Assembly (NCBI GenBank): GCA_002812745.2
Contig: NCSJ02000251.1
Location: 1 to 62,969 of the forward strand
Source: Scytalidium lignicola
Lineage: Eukaryota; Ascomycota; Leotiomycetes
DNA: 62,969 nucleotides
Direction: 5' to 3'
Shown: in pieces, positions 35,179-47,519 of the stretch
Layout: the number at the start of each line of letters is the position of its first letter
Numbering within the stretch: position 1 is the stretch's first letter
Position numbers and translations under genes: made by a program
Notes under the pieces: generated by a model
What the model was told of the DNA's origin: nothing
Seen by the model: only the letters and a program-made list of their open reading frames with translations
Database searches by the model: none

Positions 35179-36583
35179 CTAACTCTCGATATCCTTTTTT
35201 TCATCCCTTAACCCCCTTTGTTCCCGCCATGTAAGACCTCTCACACGCTTCCTACTCCACCATTCCCATATTCCCCAAATCAGAAAAGTAAATACCATCA
35301 AAGGTAATGTTATTGCGAGGTACACCCACATTTCTGGCATCGCTCCAAGCTTCATTATCCCCGACAATGAATCAACATGTATATAGCCCATCGACATAAG
35401 ACTTGCTGTGAACGAAGCAGGAAGATAAACTAGGGCGATGACAGTTATAGTTCGCATGCTTTGAGCTTCCTGGATCGTTTTGTGGGTGAGCGCCATCATG
35501 GCATTACTATCTTGAAGGGCAATCGTGTCTCGAAGCTGAATCGATTATTGTCAGCCTTGATAAATATGAGGTGCAAGGTTATTGCTAGGTTCTCCGAGAG
35601 CTAGCTGAGATAGCAGGGGGGGAAAGATAGGCTCTCTTACATGCGCAAGTAGTCGGTCTGCTTCTTGCATAATATGAGTAGCTTGCTGCCTCAGGGAAGT
35701 CTGCTCCATATTACAGGTTCTCAAGTTTGTCTGAAATTGTTCGTATCTTTCGGCGGATTTATAGCCTTCTAACTCTTTTCTCCTCTCGACTTCTTGGGAC
35801 AACTGATTTAAGACGCCTAAGTTAAGTTCTAAAGCATAGCACATTATTCCAAGTTGGGTTCTCAATGTATCTAGTGCTTGTAGGGAAGTGAACGAGACTT
35901 GTTTCTCGCGAGCCTCTACCTTGCTAAACAAATACTCTTCATTCTGGGTATGATGTCAATGAGTGATAACGTAACTCGAGAATACAGATACTTACAATAT
36001 CAGATAAGCGATCGTTAACGTATGAAAAATATGAATCCCAGTTGTAACTCAGAGTTTTAAGATGCAGCTCATGTAGATGTGTCCAATGACTTGAAAGATT
36101 TTTAATGCTTCCGTCTTTTCTACTCTCTGTTATCCTCAATTTGACCCGAGTAGAAGTTTGAATAAGAAGGCAATCGGACGATTTGATACTCGTATTATAT
36201 TTCTGATAGACCCCCATTTGGCGGATGGACCATGGTAGATGTTGACGACCGTTGTTCTCGATATGTTTCAGTGTATATGCTGTCTCAAATTCTATCACAG
36301 TTTAGCAGATAGTACCAGAAGGGGGGAGAGAGCTTTTCGGAAGGACTACCTAAATTGCCCAAATTATCCTTCTCATTAGTGAAATATGCCTTGTTGTATA
36401 CGGCAGCACCTCCAAACACCTCCTTTGTTTGGAGTTTGAACGCACACAAGATATTTACAAACTGTGGAAAGATTTTCTGCTTGGATAGGAGGAGCTTCAT
36501 AGCAGCTTTTGATATTTGCATTGGGGCTCGAGAATGGCTCTGGCAAATGAAGCTTCAATCGGAGACAAGTCAATAAAAGCCAT
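35179..36583 (-). pseudogene. CorA-like metal transporter domain protein, one frameshift
   Basis: Four exons on the minus strand: A 36583-36350, B 36291-35996, C 35943-35641, D 35535-35179. Introns are 58, 52 and 105 bases, and the first has a clear TGCTAAAC branch site. The joined frame, with one base missing in an A run near 36510 (AAAA where five A's would restore frame), would encode about 396 residues. Exons C and D match the C-terminal CorA-like region of fungal proteins: a helical LRTQLGIMCYALEL part, LTHKTIQEAQSMRTITVIALVYLP, and two membrane helices (about 35440-35290) separated by a short polar loop. CorA-like proteins move magnesium or related ions. The frameshift may be a base-calling error in a homopolymer. 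Confidence 0.6.
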
Positions 36584-36687
36584 AATATTATGAAAACTAA
36601 AAGTAAGTCTTACAACATCCAGCTCGTAATTTGTTTAGTGCCATTGGCACCAAATTGTTGATTTTTTGGATTGTTTCTATACATGAA

Positions 36688-37554
36688 TTAAAGATAAGTC
36701 GGGATATAGATCTGGATACGGTTTACAAGTATGTTTCTAGTTGTTCGATGCTTGTACTTTTCTGGGGTTTGCAATCTGTTACGGTATAAGTAATTAGTAG
36801 CATAACCTAGTGTTAACTTAACAACAGACATACCGGATGAATTCACTATACAAGCCTCAACGTTGATTACATTGGTCGTCGTGAACATTCGTTGCGCATC
36901 GCCTTCGAAGAGTTGAATAGCGAAGGTGGTACCTGGGATGGAAATTTGTTCCGCATTGGCCTCTCCGAAGACTGGCAAGTTTCGCCATGATGTTGCCGAC
37001 AGGTGTGTAAGAAGCTTTCTATAAGTGACACATCTACTAAAGCCTCAAGCCGACGGCCTCTTAAGCAGACCGACCCAAACCCACCCCCAGTCAAGCCCGA
37101 CTAATAATTTGTATTCGTCCTTGCAGTTGTAATCCCGTGCGTTTTATAAGTGAACTCAACATCACAGTAAACTCCACTTGGGGTACGATCAATCCAGAGC
37201 CTCCAGCTCTTTCGGTGAAGCGGCCAGATTTGACTACTGATAGGGAAATATCTGTATCCCATGAAAACTCCCCGCTGAATAGCTTTACGTCATTATCCGT
37301 AGCTTCTATTGTCCTAAGAACTATCCTACAAAACGGGCAGGACATGTTCTGTTTGATATGTCCCAGTGTTCTGGACGAGTTCCATCTCTTAAACCCAACA
37401 TCAGAGCGCGGCGTAAAAATATCCTCAAAGTCTACTTTCGAGCACTTTAGGCATAGATGACCAGAGCCTGAGCAGTTCTGCTGTCGCACGATTGTAATAC
37501 AACTAGGTTTTGAGACGGCAACCTGAGCCCAAGATAAAGAATGAACAAGCTCAC
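36688..37554 (-). pseudogene. HET-domain protein fragment, truncated by an LTR
   Basis: Minus-strand pieces. The upper one (37489-37091) has a CSGSGHLCLKCSKVDFEDIF-type segment with HIKQNMSCPFCRIVLRTI, the N-terminal cysteine-rich region often seen before HET domains. The lower one (36978-36688) continues with PVFGEANAEQISIPGTTF-type sequence after a stop near 37030. The HET domain proper and the normal start are missing. The frame continues upstream without ATG and meets the LTR that begins at 37555. HET-domain genes act in vegetative incompatibility, but this fragment is not functional. Confidence 0.6.
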
Positions 37555-37748
37555 TGTTGGTAGAATAGCGGTTACGTACACGTGATATTCACGTGCCCCT
37601 GTAAGCCAGTCCCGATTAGGTAGTGGGAACGAGCAAAGCTCCTACAACTTCGCTCTCCTACCCCTAATCGTACAACAACCATAGAATAGCACAACGAGTA
37701 TATTATATATAATTGTGTACTGTACTTCATACTACAGATGAACCAACA
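37555..37748 (+). mobile_element. LTR of a TGTTGGT..ACCAACA retroelement
   Basis: This 194-bp sequence starts TGTTGGT and ends ACCAACA, a perfect 7-bp inverted end pair, with a TATATTATATATAAT box. The sequence at its right turns AT-rich within about 100 bp. No obvious target duplication is seen (CTCAC on the left, CTGAT on the right), so it may be the left LTR of a decayed element or a solo LTR. Confidence 0.6.
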
Positions 37749-39050
37749 CTGATCAGTTTGTACATACAGATCAGGAGATTATCGTTCAATCGGTTGGACA
37801 TTAAGCAGTCTACTTTTGAAGTTGAATCTCAGGAGATTACAACTTCTGTTCAGTTGGACGTTTAGTAGTTCACTTACAAAGTTGAAATCTATTTAGTTGA
37901 AGGGGAAAACAACTATTTACTAACTTATAACTTAATTGGTTAAACATTAAGCAATTTACTTTTATAATTGTTATTGTTGAACTTGTTTTTACCAAAAATA
38001 ACATATTCAATTAAACATCAAGTAATCTACTTATAAAGTTGTATAATCAGCTAATTAACTAATTCTATTTGAAAAACTATTCTTTTACAATTTATTTTCA
38101 TCAATTTCTATTCAAAAACCACTTATATTCTTTATTACTCTTCTTATAAACTAGAAATAATATATTAAAACTATAATCTTTTACCTTATCTTTACTTTTA
38201 TTATAGAATTACAAGCTTTTACAAGTATACAAGAGAATTTGAAAGTTTATAGAACTATGATAATTAAGAAGATTAAGAAGTTATTATATCCTTGAAAATA
38301 TTTGTCTAAGTCCTTAAGATTACAGAGTTTACTACTTACAAGTAAATACTCTTTATACTCAAGTATAACCAACTTTACTTTTTAATTACTTAAACACCTT
38401 ATACTAATACTAGTAGACAATAATATAAAGCTTAAGAATAACAAAAAGCATAATAAAAACAAAAAGACATAAGGAGGAATATAAAGGAAAACAAGTTAAA
38501 AATTATTATAAGGATAACAAAGAATATTATAAGAATGAATTAAATAACATTAATCAAGAAATGAGAATAAGGAATAGACTTTAAGGATATTATTATAAAG
38601 AATATACAAGAATACTTAACTATTAAAGTTTATAAATATTACCTTGACAAAACTAATAATATAAACTTATAAGACTTATTTTAAGAGGACTTCAAGAACT
38701 TTATAATTAATACTTTCAAGGTTATTACTTAGAAAGAGATATAAAGTTTATAAAATTGTTTTTATTATAATAATATATATATAATACACAATACTAAGAG
38801 CATTATAATTGTTTAAACTCTTATAAACATTATACAAGAGAAAGAACAATACTTATAAAGTGAAGAAGACTTTTAATATACTTCTTAAGACTTTTAAAAA
38901 AGACTTATTACTTTTGTAATTATTATACTTCTTATAATTACTTACTTTATAAATGCTTAAATCAACTTTAAAGTCTTTAGTTTAATGTATATAAGCTAAG
39001 AATTAAGTACTTTTTTTAACCTTTATAACTTCTTAAAATAACTATTAACA
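37749..39050. other. AT-rich region with degenerate tandem motif
   Basis: AT-rich and gene-free. Near 37790-38040 a loose ~50-100-base motif (CAATCGGTTGGACATTAAGC, then TTGGACGTTTAGTAG and later weaker copies) recurs with C-to-T/G-to-A differences. It is likely the decayed interior of the retroelement whose LTR is at 37555-37748. Confidence 0.45.
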
Positions 39051-39406
39051 TGTTATAAAACTATACTATCCAGGTTACTGGATAGCCAAGGTAAGGTAAA
39101 TATTCAAGGACAATAGAAATAGAAGACACTTAAGTAAATAACTAAGTTAAAGGTAAGATTTAATAATGTATTTAAGTTGAATACAAGGAGTTTACTCTTA
39201 TGTTCTTATAGTATACTTATATAGATAATGAAATCCAACTAGACTTCTTAGACTTCTTAAGTCTTATAAGTCTATGAACCCCTTAAACTCCTCAAGTTCT
39301 CCAAGTCTTAATTATATTATATAATTATTAAGTTCTTTATATATACTTTACTATATATCAAGCCTTAAGCTTATACTAATCAACTTGTTAAGTTAAATTT
39401 ATAACA
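39051..39406 (-). mobile_element. Gypsy LTR copy A, RIP-decayed
   Basis: A 356-bp LTR starting TGTTATAAAACTATAC and ending ATAACA, homologous to the LTRs at 40048, 46914 and 61820. Most differences are C-to-T or G-to-A. Confidence 0.8.
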
Positions 39407-40047
39407 TTATCTTCTTTTTGTATTAACATTACCTTAATACTTAATTGTTATCATAAACATCCTCTTTGCTTATTAATCTATTTTTCCTTTTTAACATACT
39501 ACTAAAACGATTGTATTATGATGATATTATTCTAGAAGAAAAAGGAAGATTAAGAAAATACCAAGAAGTATTAGACTTAGGAGATTATATAACAAAGTAT
39601 AATAATAAGATATCTTTTTATGGNTTTTTACACTTAAAACAACTTAACTTACTTGATAATTTCTAAATTTAACCATTATAATAAGTATACTCAGTAAAGG
39701 TGTAAATATAAGAGTAAGGGTATTCTTATAACTTCTTAAAAGACTTTTAATAAGGAAGAGGCTTGTCTTAAGGCTAAGGAGGAAAAGGCTACTTAAGTTA
39801 TAGTTGAGAATATAACTTGTCTTACTTATCTTCACAAACAAAAGAAATTCCTTTATAAACATATTAGTAAAATGATCTACTGTAGACTTTCTTCTTTAAA
39901 TAAGTTAAATGTTGTAGAAGAGAAAAAGAAGTAAGAGAAGTTGTCTGAAGAATTATGTTCTGTCTTTACAAATAAGGCTTCTTCCTTTATTGTCAACCTC
40001 TTCTTCTTTGACCTTATGATTCTATTACTTAGAAATTTATTCTAAAA
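39407..40047 (+). pseudogene. RIP-decayed antisense Zn2Cys6-type ORF, truncated
   Basis: Homologous to 62174 onward. The start region (LEEKGRLRKYQE near 39530) matches LEEKGRSRKYKER of the better copy with substitutions such as Pro-to-Leu and Gly-to-Asp. The sequence can be followed to about 40047, where LTR B begins. No coding capacity remains. Confidence 0.7.
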
Positions 40048-40405
40048 TGTTATAAAACTATGCTATTCAGGTCGCTGAATAACAAGGGTAAGATAAATGT
40101 TCAGAGACAACAAAAACAAGAGATACTTAAGCAAGTGACTAAGTCAAGGGTAAGATTTAATAATGTATTTAGGTTGAACATAAGGAGTCTACTCTTATAT
40201 TCTTACAGTATACTTATATAGATAATGAAATACAGTTAGACCTCTAAACCCTCAAGTCCTTAAGTCTTAAGCTAATAAACCTTGAACCTCTCAAGTCCTA
40301 AGTCCTCATCATATGACTATCTAATTGTTAAGTTCTCTTGTACAATGTATTTATACTAAGCTTTAAGCTTATACTAATTAGCATATTATAATAAAACTTA
40401 TAACA
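40048..40405 (-). repeat. LTR B (3' LTR), heavily RIP-decayed
   Basis: 358 bp, TGTTATAAAAC...ATAACA. It aligns with LTR C through many transitions. Confidence 0.85.
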
Positions 40406-40514
40406 TTATCCTCTTTTGTACTTAACATTATCCTCTTTTGTACTTAACATTATCCTCTTTTGTACTTAACATTATCCTCTTTTGTACTTAACATTATCCT
40501 CTTTTGTACTTAAC
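40405..40514. repeat. 22-bp tandem repeat, five copies
   Basis: Five copies of ATTATCCTCTTTTGTACTTAAC directly follow LTR B. Copies are identical, despite the RIP-like surroundings. The other LTRs of this family are followed by only one version of the sequence. Confidence 0.9.
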
Positions 40515-40579
40515 ATTATCTTAACATTAAAACATCATCTTTGAACAATTTCTTTGTTTAACAATCCTTTCTTCCTTTC

Positions 40580-41135
40580 TAATATACTACTTAAACAATA
40601 ACATTCTAAGAGTAGTACAAAAGAAAAGACAAGATTAAGAAAATATTAAGAGTAAACAACCTTAAATGACTATATTGATGAATATAATTTTGAAGTAATG
40701 CCTTATTCATTTTACAAGCAGAATAATTTTGTTTATAAGATAAACCTTGACTTTAATTATTATAACAAGTACTTTTGTTATAAGCAATCTTATAATAACA
40801 AAGGATTTACTTCCTCCTCTTTCTTTATATACAAGTATAAGTATAACTAGCTTACAAAGGAAAAGGAGAAAACTAATAAAGTTCTTCTAGAAATAATAAT
40901 CTGTTTAGCTTATCTGAAGAAGTAATAGTCTTTTCTAAAAAAATATACTTAGGAAATATTCTGTTATAATCTAAAAACTTTAAACAAACTTAACATTATA
41001 AAAGAGAAAGAGAAGTAAGAGAAGTTGTCCAAAGAATTGTATTCTGTTAATCTAAGTAAAACTTCTTCTTTTGTTATTAACTTCTTCTTTTTTAACCTTA
41101 TAATTTTATTGTTTAGAAATCTATTCTAGAATAAG
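40580..41135 (+). pseudogene. RIP-decayed antisense Zn2Cys6-type ORF
   Basis: In the frame around 40690 the spacing C-x2-C-x6-C-x8-C-x2-C of the ORF at 62263 is kept, but the cysteine positions read as Tyr (for example PYSFY, FVYK, NYYNKY), as expected from TGC/TGT-to-TAC/TAT changes. It lies on the strand opposite to gag-pol, between pol and the left LTR. Confidence 0.7.
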
Positions 41136-41464
41136 TTTAATAATATTCTTCTAATAACTTTTTATAACTTATAAGATTAAAAGTAAGTTCTTATCCATTC
41201 TTATTCTTTAGATATCTTATTTATTTAACCAAGTATTATAATTTCTTATAATACATTTTATAACTAATAATTTCTTCAACTTCATATTCTCTTTCTAGAT
41301 TAACTTCTTCTAATATTAGTGTTTAAGCATTTTTAAATATTAATTTAAGAAATGAAATATAAAAAACAAGATATATTTTAACTATTATTAATAACTTTAA
41401 TTTATATGTTAAAAGTTTATAAACTTTTTCNATTTCATATAATCTTATCTTTACCTAGTCTAGT

Positions 41465-44400
41465 TTATCNCTTGGTCTTNGTTGTTTTGATGTTTCTTCT
41501 AAGAAGATAAACTTTATCCCCTTTTTTGTACGCTGGTTCCATCAAGCGTCCGCGATCGTGGTACTTCTTCATTCTCTCTTTAGTGTATTGAAGTGAGTTC
41601 CCGATCCTTTCTTGCATTTCTTCCATTTGTTTTGCACGAATCTCTGCCGATTCACTTGTGGATTCCAGTTCCAGTCCGGTACGGAACCCCTCTGGTTCCC
41701 GTCCGTAATTCGCATAGAATGGAGTGATCCTGGTTGATTCGTGCGGTGCACCATTGTACGCCATCTCTGCCATTGGCAAGTAATCAACCCAATTATCTTG
41801 ATCGTAATTGACATAGCATCTCAGGTATCCTTCCAACCACCCGTTCAAACGTTCCGTTTTCCCGTCGGTTTGTGGATGCCATGCTGTTGACAACTTCCTC
41901 TTNACTCNCATTCTTGNTGTTANNNTTTCCCAAAANNTAGATNTGAATCTAGTATCTNTATNANAGATTATCTGTTTTNGTANTCCNTATTNAGACACTA
42001 TTCTTCGTANGAATATATCAGCTACCTCNTCTNCTCCCCAGGTNTCCNTGAACNGTTNAAATGTTGCATAATTGGTATGATGTTCAATTACCACAAAGAT
42101 GAAGTCATACTTGACCTTTGTCATGTGATCTGTAAAAACCAGTAATTTCACGATAAAATCCTATTCAATTAGTTCTTATGGATTGTTGGGTATTTGTGTA
42201 AGGTGTAATTGTCCTTAAGGCTTCCTTCTTAGATTCTTCGCCTTCTTACAGATTTCACATTCTATAATTACTTTCTTAATTATTGACTATAGTTTTACAA
42301 TAAAGTAATCTTTGTTGATTTAGTAATAACATCAGGCTACTCTTATATGTCCATTATATAGCAGACTATACTATTCTCTAACAAACTCTTCTACTAATTT
42401 CATTAGTATGTATAACTTCTTGTTTTTATACTAAATGTCTTCGATTTTCTTTTACTTGCCTTTGGTCATGTTTAATAAAGTGTTCCCTTCCTTTTCCCTT
42501 TCAGTCGCTTCTCTGATTCAATCAGCCCAGTGCTTGTCTATTACTACTATGATAGCCATAAGTTGTCCCCTATTGTATACCAAGAATCCTCCTTCATCCT
42601 CCTTTAATATAAGTTCACTTTCTTCTTTTTCTTTGGCTGAGTACTCAGGTTTCTAGCTTAAAGCATTTACTCTTCTATTGTCTTCACCTTTAATATGAGT
42701 AATCTTAAAATTATACTTAGATAACTTTTCTGCTTATCGTGCTTGTCTTATATTCAATTACTTAGTTGTTATGAAGTATTAGAGGTTATAATGATCTGAA
42801 AGTATATTAACTGTCTTGTTGAATCTAACAGTATATACTCTCCAGTACTTTAAAGCTTTTACAATAACTAGTATTTCTTTGTTTGATATTTAGTAATTTC
42901 TTTTAACAATATTTAGCTTTCTTGACCAAAATGCTAATGGTACTTGGTAATGTCATTTACTAATATACTATGATTACAATAGTACAGCTCTTAATGCTAC
43001 ATCAGAGGCATTAGTTTCAATCCTTATTCCTTTCTCCAGATTAAAGATTCTCAAGAAATCTCCTTTTACAAAGGTGTTCTTAATATTTTAGAATGCTTTC
43101 CTTACAGTGTCATTCCACTCGTAGGCTTAGTTCTTCTTTGTGAGTTTAGTCAATGGTGTGGAGATTTTAGAATAGTCCTTCACAAATCTTTAGTAATAAT
43201 TGGCCAACCTTAAGAAACTCTGTAATTGCTTAATAGTCTTAAGTGGTTCTTATTCTTTAATTGACTGGATCTTGTTGTCAAGGGTTTCTATCCTTTCTTT
43301 AGAAATATAATGTCCTAGGAACTGAACTTTTTCCTTAAAAAATTTGCATTTTACTAGTTTGCAGCATAGTCTTGCCTTTTATAACACTTGTAGAACAAGC
43401 TTGATATACTCCTTATGTTCTTTGATACTCTTTGAGTATATGATTATATTGTCAAGATATACTATCATGAATTTCTCTAAGTATTTTTCTAATATCCAGT
43501 CTATCATTCTTTGTTGTGTTGTTGGAGTATTGGTCATATTGAATGTCATGACCAATAGCTCAAATAATCTGTATTTTGTTCAAATGGTAGCTTTTTATTC
43601 ATTATTTCTTTTAATCCTAACCAGATTAAATGTTAACCACAAGTCTAGCTTAGTGAATATGATAGCTCTCTTCAGCTTGTCCATCATTGAATCTATCAAT
43701 AGTAAGGGGTATTAGTCTTTCTCAATTCTACTATTCAAGTGTTTATAATCATTATAAGGTCATCCTAACAGATTATCTCCTTTCTTTGCATAATGCAGTA
43801 GTGCTCTGACTTCATTATGACCTTCTCTGTACAAACCTTTAAGCATTATTTTCTTGAGCAATTATTTCTTTGTTGCTTCATCCTCAGCAAGAGTTATTTG
43901 ATAAATTAGTCTATAGGCTAGTTTGAACCCCTCTTTGAGCTTTATCTCATGATCTTATGGTTTATACTTAGGTAAGGCTAAATCATCAGGTCTTTCTATG
44001 AATAGCTCTAGCCATTCATAAAATTCTTCAAGTATATGTTTTATAATGTCGTCGACATAGACAACTCTTAAAGACATAGTTTCTTCTGGGAAGGTAATCA
44101 TACTTGTTCTTCAATCAATTATTGGATTATGCTTCCTTATCCATTCAATCCTTAATATAACCTGATATGTTCTTAACCTTGTAACATTAAAAGATATCTG
44201 CTCTTAATAGCTTTTGCTATACCTCATATTTAAGTTTTGAGTTTGAATGTTAACATACTTCTGAACCTTAATATCGTTCACTAATGATATCAGGTAGCTA
44301 TTGTCTTTGACTCTTATGCTGAGTCCAAGTTGTTTCATGACTTGTTTACTGATGAAGTTCCTTTCAGCTCCTGAATCAATTAAGGCCTTCATTGGCTTTC

Positions 44401-46892
44401 TACATAGTTTTATATTTATGTATAATGAACTCTTACTGTTTATAGAGTAAAGATTAACATTTTTAGCATTGTTGACTGATATGTCATCTCTGATCTCTAG
44501 GTCTTCAACATTCTCTTGAAGTTCTTCAAACAATACTATTTGTCTTTTAATAAGGTTTCTTAGTCTAGGTTCATCTAGGCTTCTATCGTTCATGAATGCT
44601 TATGCATCCTGCACTTACTCTGCTATTTCATTTCCAAGGTGTTCCTTTATCTCAGTGATTAAAACATTACTTACCACAGGAATTCTTTCCATAGAATTCA
44701 AAGGGTATGCTACTACTTCCTGGTTGAACTGTTCATCGATTCTCTATAGTAGTTCATCTTCTTCTGATAACACAACAAATAGTTCTAGAGGTAACAATTC
44801 TTCCTCTAGTTTGTTAACCGTAAATAATGCTTTCATGTCCTAGTTGACTAGTTCAACAACGATTTCAATTAATTCCTTCTGTTCTTGTTAAGCATAGTAC
44901 TACTTAGCTTTAGGTAATTGTTCTACTGATTTTCCTAAACTCTAGATTTCTCCATACTATATTTCAACTTCTAATCAGTCCTACTAGTAAGTTATCATCA
45001 GAAGTCTTTCATGTTGAACATTATATCATCCTTATACAACATAGCTTAACCCTTCTTCAATTATCATCTAGGCTTCTTCAGGCATCTGGTCAAGGTCATC
45101 TTGAATCTAAGTTCTTTCCACTGATAAGAAGAACTCATGTAATCCCTTTTTTATAACAATACTTTAGAGGTTAGTCTCATAAACTAGAACAAGATCTCCA
45201 ATATCAAGTTCTTATGCCTCAACAGTCACTTCTTCTTACTATACAGTTTGGAAAAGCTAGCTTTTGTCCAGGATCTCCTATCCTCTTAGTCCTCTCATAC
45301 TAATCATGAGATAATATTTCAAGATTAATAGTTCTCCAGAAATAAGATATTGTTCTGTAAGTATAACTTCAAAGTCTATTAGTATAATCATCTAAATTCC
45401 ACTAACTCTTAGAATCAATCTTTATCTGTTATAGTCTTCGGTTTGGTTGTTATCTTAAGGTTGTCTTTCATATTAAGCTCTCTGTATAAGTACAGAATTT
45501 ATCTTAAGGATTCTTGTTATAACTATCTCATTCACATTAGTTTCGATGACATGATGTGGTATAGTCATTGAGTCTTGACAACCTTCTTCTCCTAACGAGT
45601 TTTCTTCCTTATCTTCAGAGTCTTCTTCTTCTGACAATTCTGATAGGATATCCATAATTCTCAGAATTCTTATAACTCCAACTTTAACTACTGCACTTAA
45701 CTTATTGTCNTTTTTTATAGGTATTTGTTATATGTCTAGGAAGTCTACACTTGAAACATAACTTGTTTTTCCTTCTTTTATCAAGTTCTTTGAAGGATAT
45801 TCTAAAAGAATTCCTTTTCTTGCTTCTTCTTTCAAAGTACTTCTTTCCTTTCCTTTTAAAGGTCCTTCCTTTTTTCATGGCATCTAACTCTATAAGGTCA
45901 TCACAATCCTTCTTTCCTTTAGTCTTTTTACAGTTGAAGTAAGATCCTCCCTTCTTGTCCAAGATCATTTCATATTGTTCATTCTCAATCTTGATAGATA
46001 AGTTAACAAGAACATCGAATGTGGTGACCGTAAGTCGTCTATACAGTTCTTCTTTGATAGAGTCCTTCAAACCAGTCCTATACTAGTGTATATGGGCTTC
46101 CTCTCCTCAGTTGACTAACATTGTATACTAGCAATAAAGCATTGCATATTCACTAGGGCTTTTGGTTTGTCTGAGATGAGTTAACTGTCTCTTGGCATTC
46201 CTTTTTTCGTCAACATCCCCATACAAGTGTTTAAGTTCTCTTGTGTAGTTTTCCCAACTCCTAAGGATGTTTCTTACTCCTTGGTTTGTTGTTCCTCTAT
46301 TTGTAGTGAACCATTCGTCCTTAAAGGGTTGAAACCAAGTTTTAGCTACTCCTCTTAAGTATGTGGACGCCCACAGAACCTTATGCGTATCTCCAAGCAG
46401 CAGATGATCGTTCAACACCAAATAAGTTCTTGTCTATGCAAGATATGCCTTAAGCTTCTTTCTGTCCTTATAGAACAGGTCTGGCCTGGTGATTTTGACC
46501 TCTTTAGGTGTTGCCATTGGAACTTGTTCAGTGTCGTCCTCTGGTTCAGAGTCTGGATCAGGGTCTGAGCTTGGAGCTCTTGGTACTAGAACTGGTTCTG
46601 GATCAGGTTTAGGTAATGGAGGTGCTAGCTTCTTTCCTGCAGCTCTAGACGATTCTTCAACAGTTGATCCTTTTGTTGACCTAGTGGTTTGCTTTGGTGG
46701 CATAACAACTTCTTCTAACACTCCTCGCTGGATGTTAGTTTCCTCAATAGTCTGATTCTCACCTTGATCTTCTTCAAAGCTATCTTCCGAACTTTCCTCA
46801 GATACTTCTTCAGATCCCTCTTCAGATTCTTCTTCAGGTTGTTATTCGTTGTTGTTATCTACTGGTATGTCTGTTTCCAAATCCTGATTCAT
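41465..46892 (-). pseudogene. Gypsy gag-pol polyprotein, decayed
   Basis: Read from ATG 46892, 21 bases after LTR C in the sense direction. Gag has an acidic, Ser/Pro-rich N-terminus and a capsid-like region (FQPFKDEWFTT near 46320). A decayed zinc knuckle (CFKCRLPRHITN near 45745) and a protease motif ALIDSGAERNFIS (near 44365) follow. The reverse transcriptase active site reads YLDN instead of YLDD at 43448-43459. RNase H has IETNASDVALRAVL (near 42980, Asp-to-Asn). Integrase has HPQTDGKTERLNGWLEGYLR (near 41850). Stops are frequent and cannot yield active protein. Confidence 0.85.
41515..42150. other. GC-richer patch with dense N characters
   Basis: This 0.6-kb stretch of integrase sequence is far less AT-rich than its surroundings and contains about 30 N characters (mainly 41892-42058). 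It looks like a consensus of several less-decayed copies patched into this position. Confidence 0.6.
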
Positions 46893-46913
46893 CAAGATAG
46901 GTGGTGTTCAAAA

Positions 46914-47256
46914 TGTTACAAAACTATGCCATCCAGGTCACTGGATAGCCAGGGGTAAGGTAGATGTTCAAGGACAACGGAAACGTGTAATACACAAGCA
47001 AGTGACTAAGTCTAAGGTAAGGTTTAGTAATGTATTTAGGTTGAACACAAGGAGTCTACTCTCATGTTCTTATAGTGTGCTTATATAGATAATGAAATCC
47101 TGCTGGACCCTTTAGAGTCCTTGGAGTCCTCTGGAGTCCTCTAGGGATCCTAGGACTCCATCACGTGACCTCTGATTGTTAGGTTCTCTATGTACACCTT
47201 CCGTGTACCGAGCCTCAGGCCTACACCAATCAGCTTGTTAGGTAAAACCCGTAACA
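46914..47256 (-). repeat. LTR C (5' LTR), lightly decayed
   Basis: 343 bp, TGTTACAAAAC...CCGTAACA. It is close to LTR D at 61820 and retains CACGTGA and, on the minus strand, TATATAAG. Confidence 0.9.
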
Positions 47257-47519
47257 AGTATTCAACATTAATTATACTATTTTTTATAAAGTTTCTAAGT
47301 ATATTAAAGTAAACTTGCAATCTGGTTATAACTCTCTTATAACTCTTTAACTCTCTTAGTAATTACTAACACTTTAAAAGGAAACTCTTCATTAACTAAC
47401 CTTAACTTTGTTAATCCTTGTAGTTTGTATCCTATGAAGGCCTTTGCAAAGGATATTTGTATAGTAAAATGCTATAAAATGTTATAAACATACTTTGTTA
47501 AGTATAACTTGATTGTTTA

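Larger units (their letters stand above)
40048..47256 (-). mobile_element. Gypsy (Ty3) retrotransposon with extra antisense ORF
   Basis: LTR B (40048-40405) and LTR C (46914-47256) bound a 7.2-kb unit. On the minus strand it encodes gag, zinc knuckle, protease, reverse transcriptase, RNase H and integrase. At the left end, convergent with pol, lies a plus-strand decayed ORF like that at 62263. Read on the minus strand, the right LTR carries TATATAAG, supporting minus as the sense strand. No target duplication is visible (TAAAA left, AGTAT right), and the two LTRs differ greatly in decay. Confidence 0.8.

Noticed and set aside
40405..40514. CRISPR-like array
   Set aside because: Direct repeats without spacers, in a eukaryotic retrotransposon.
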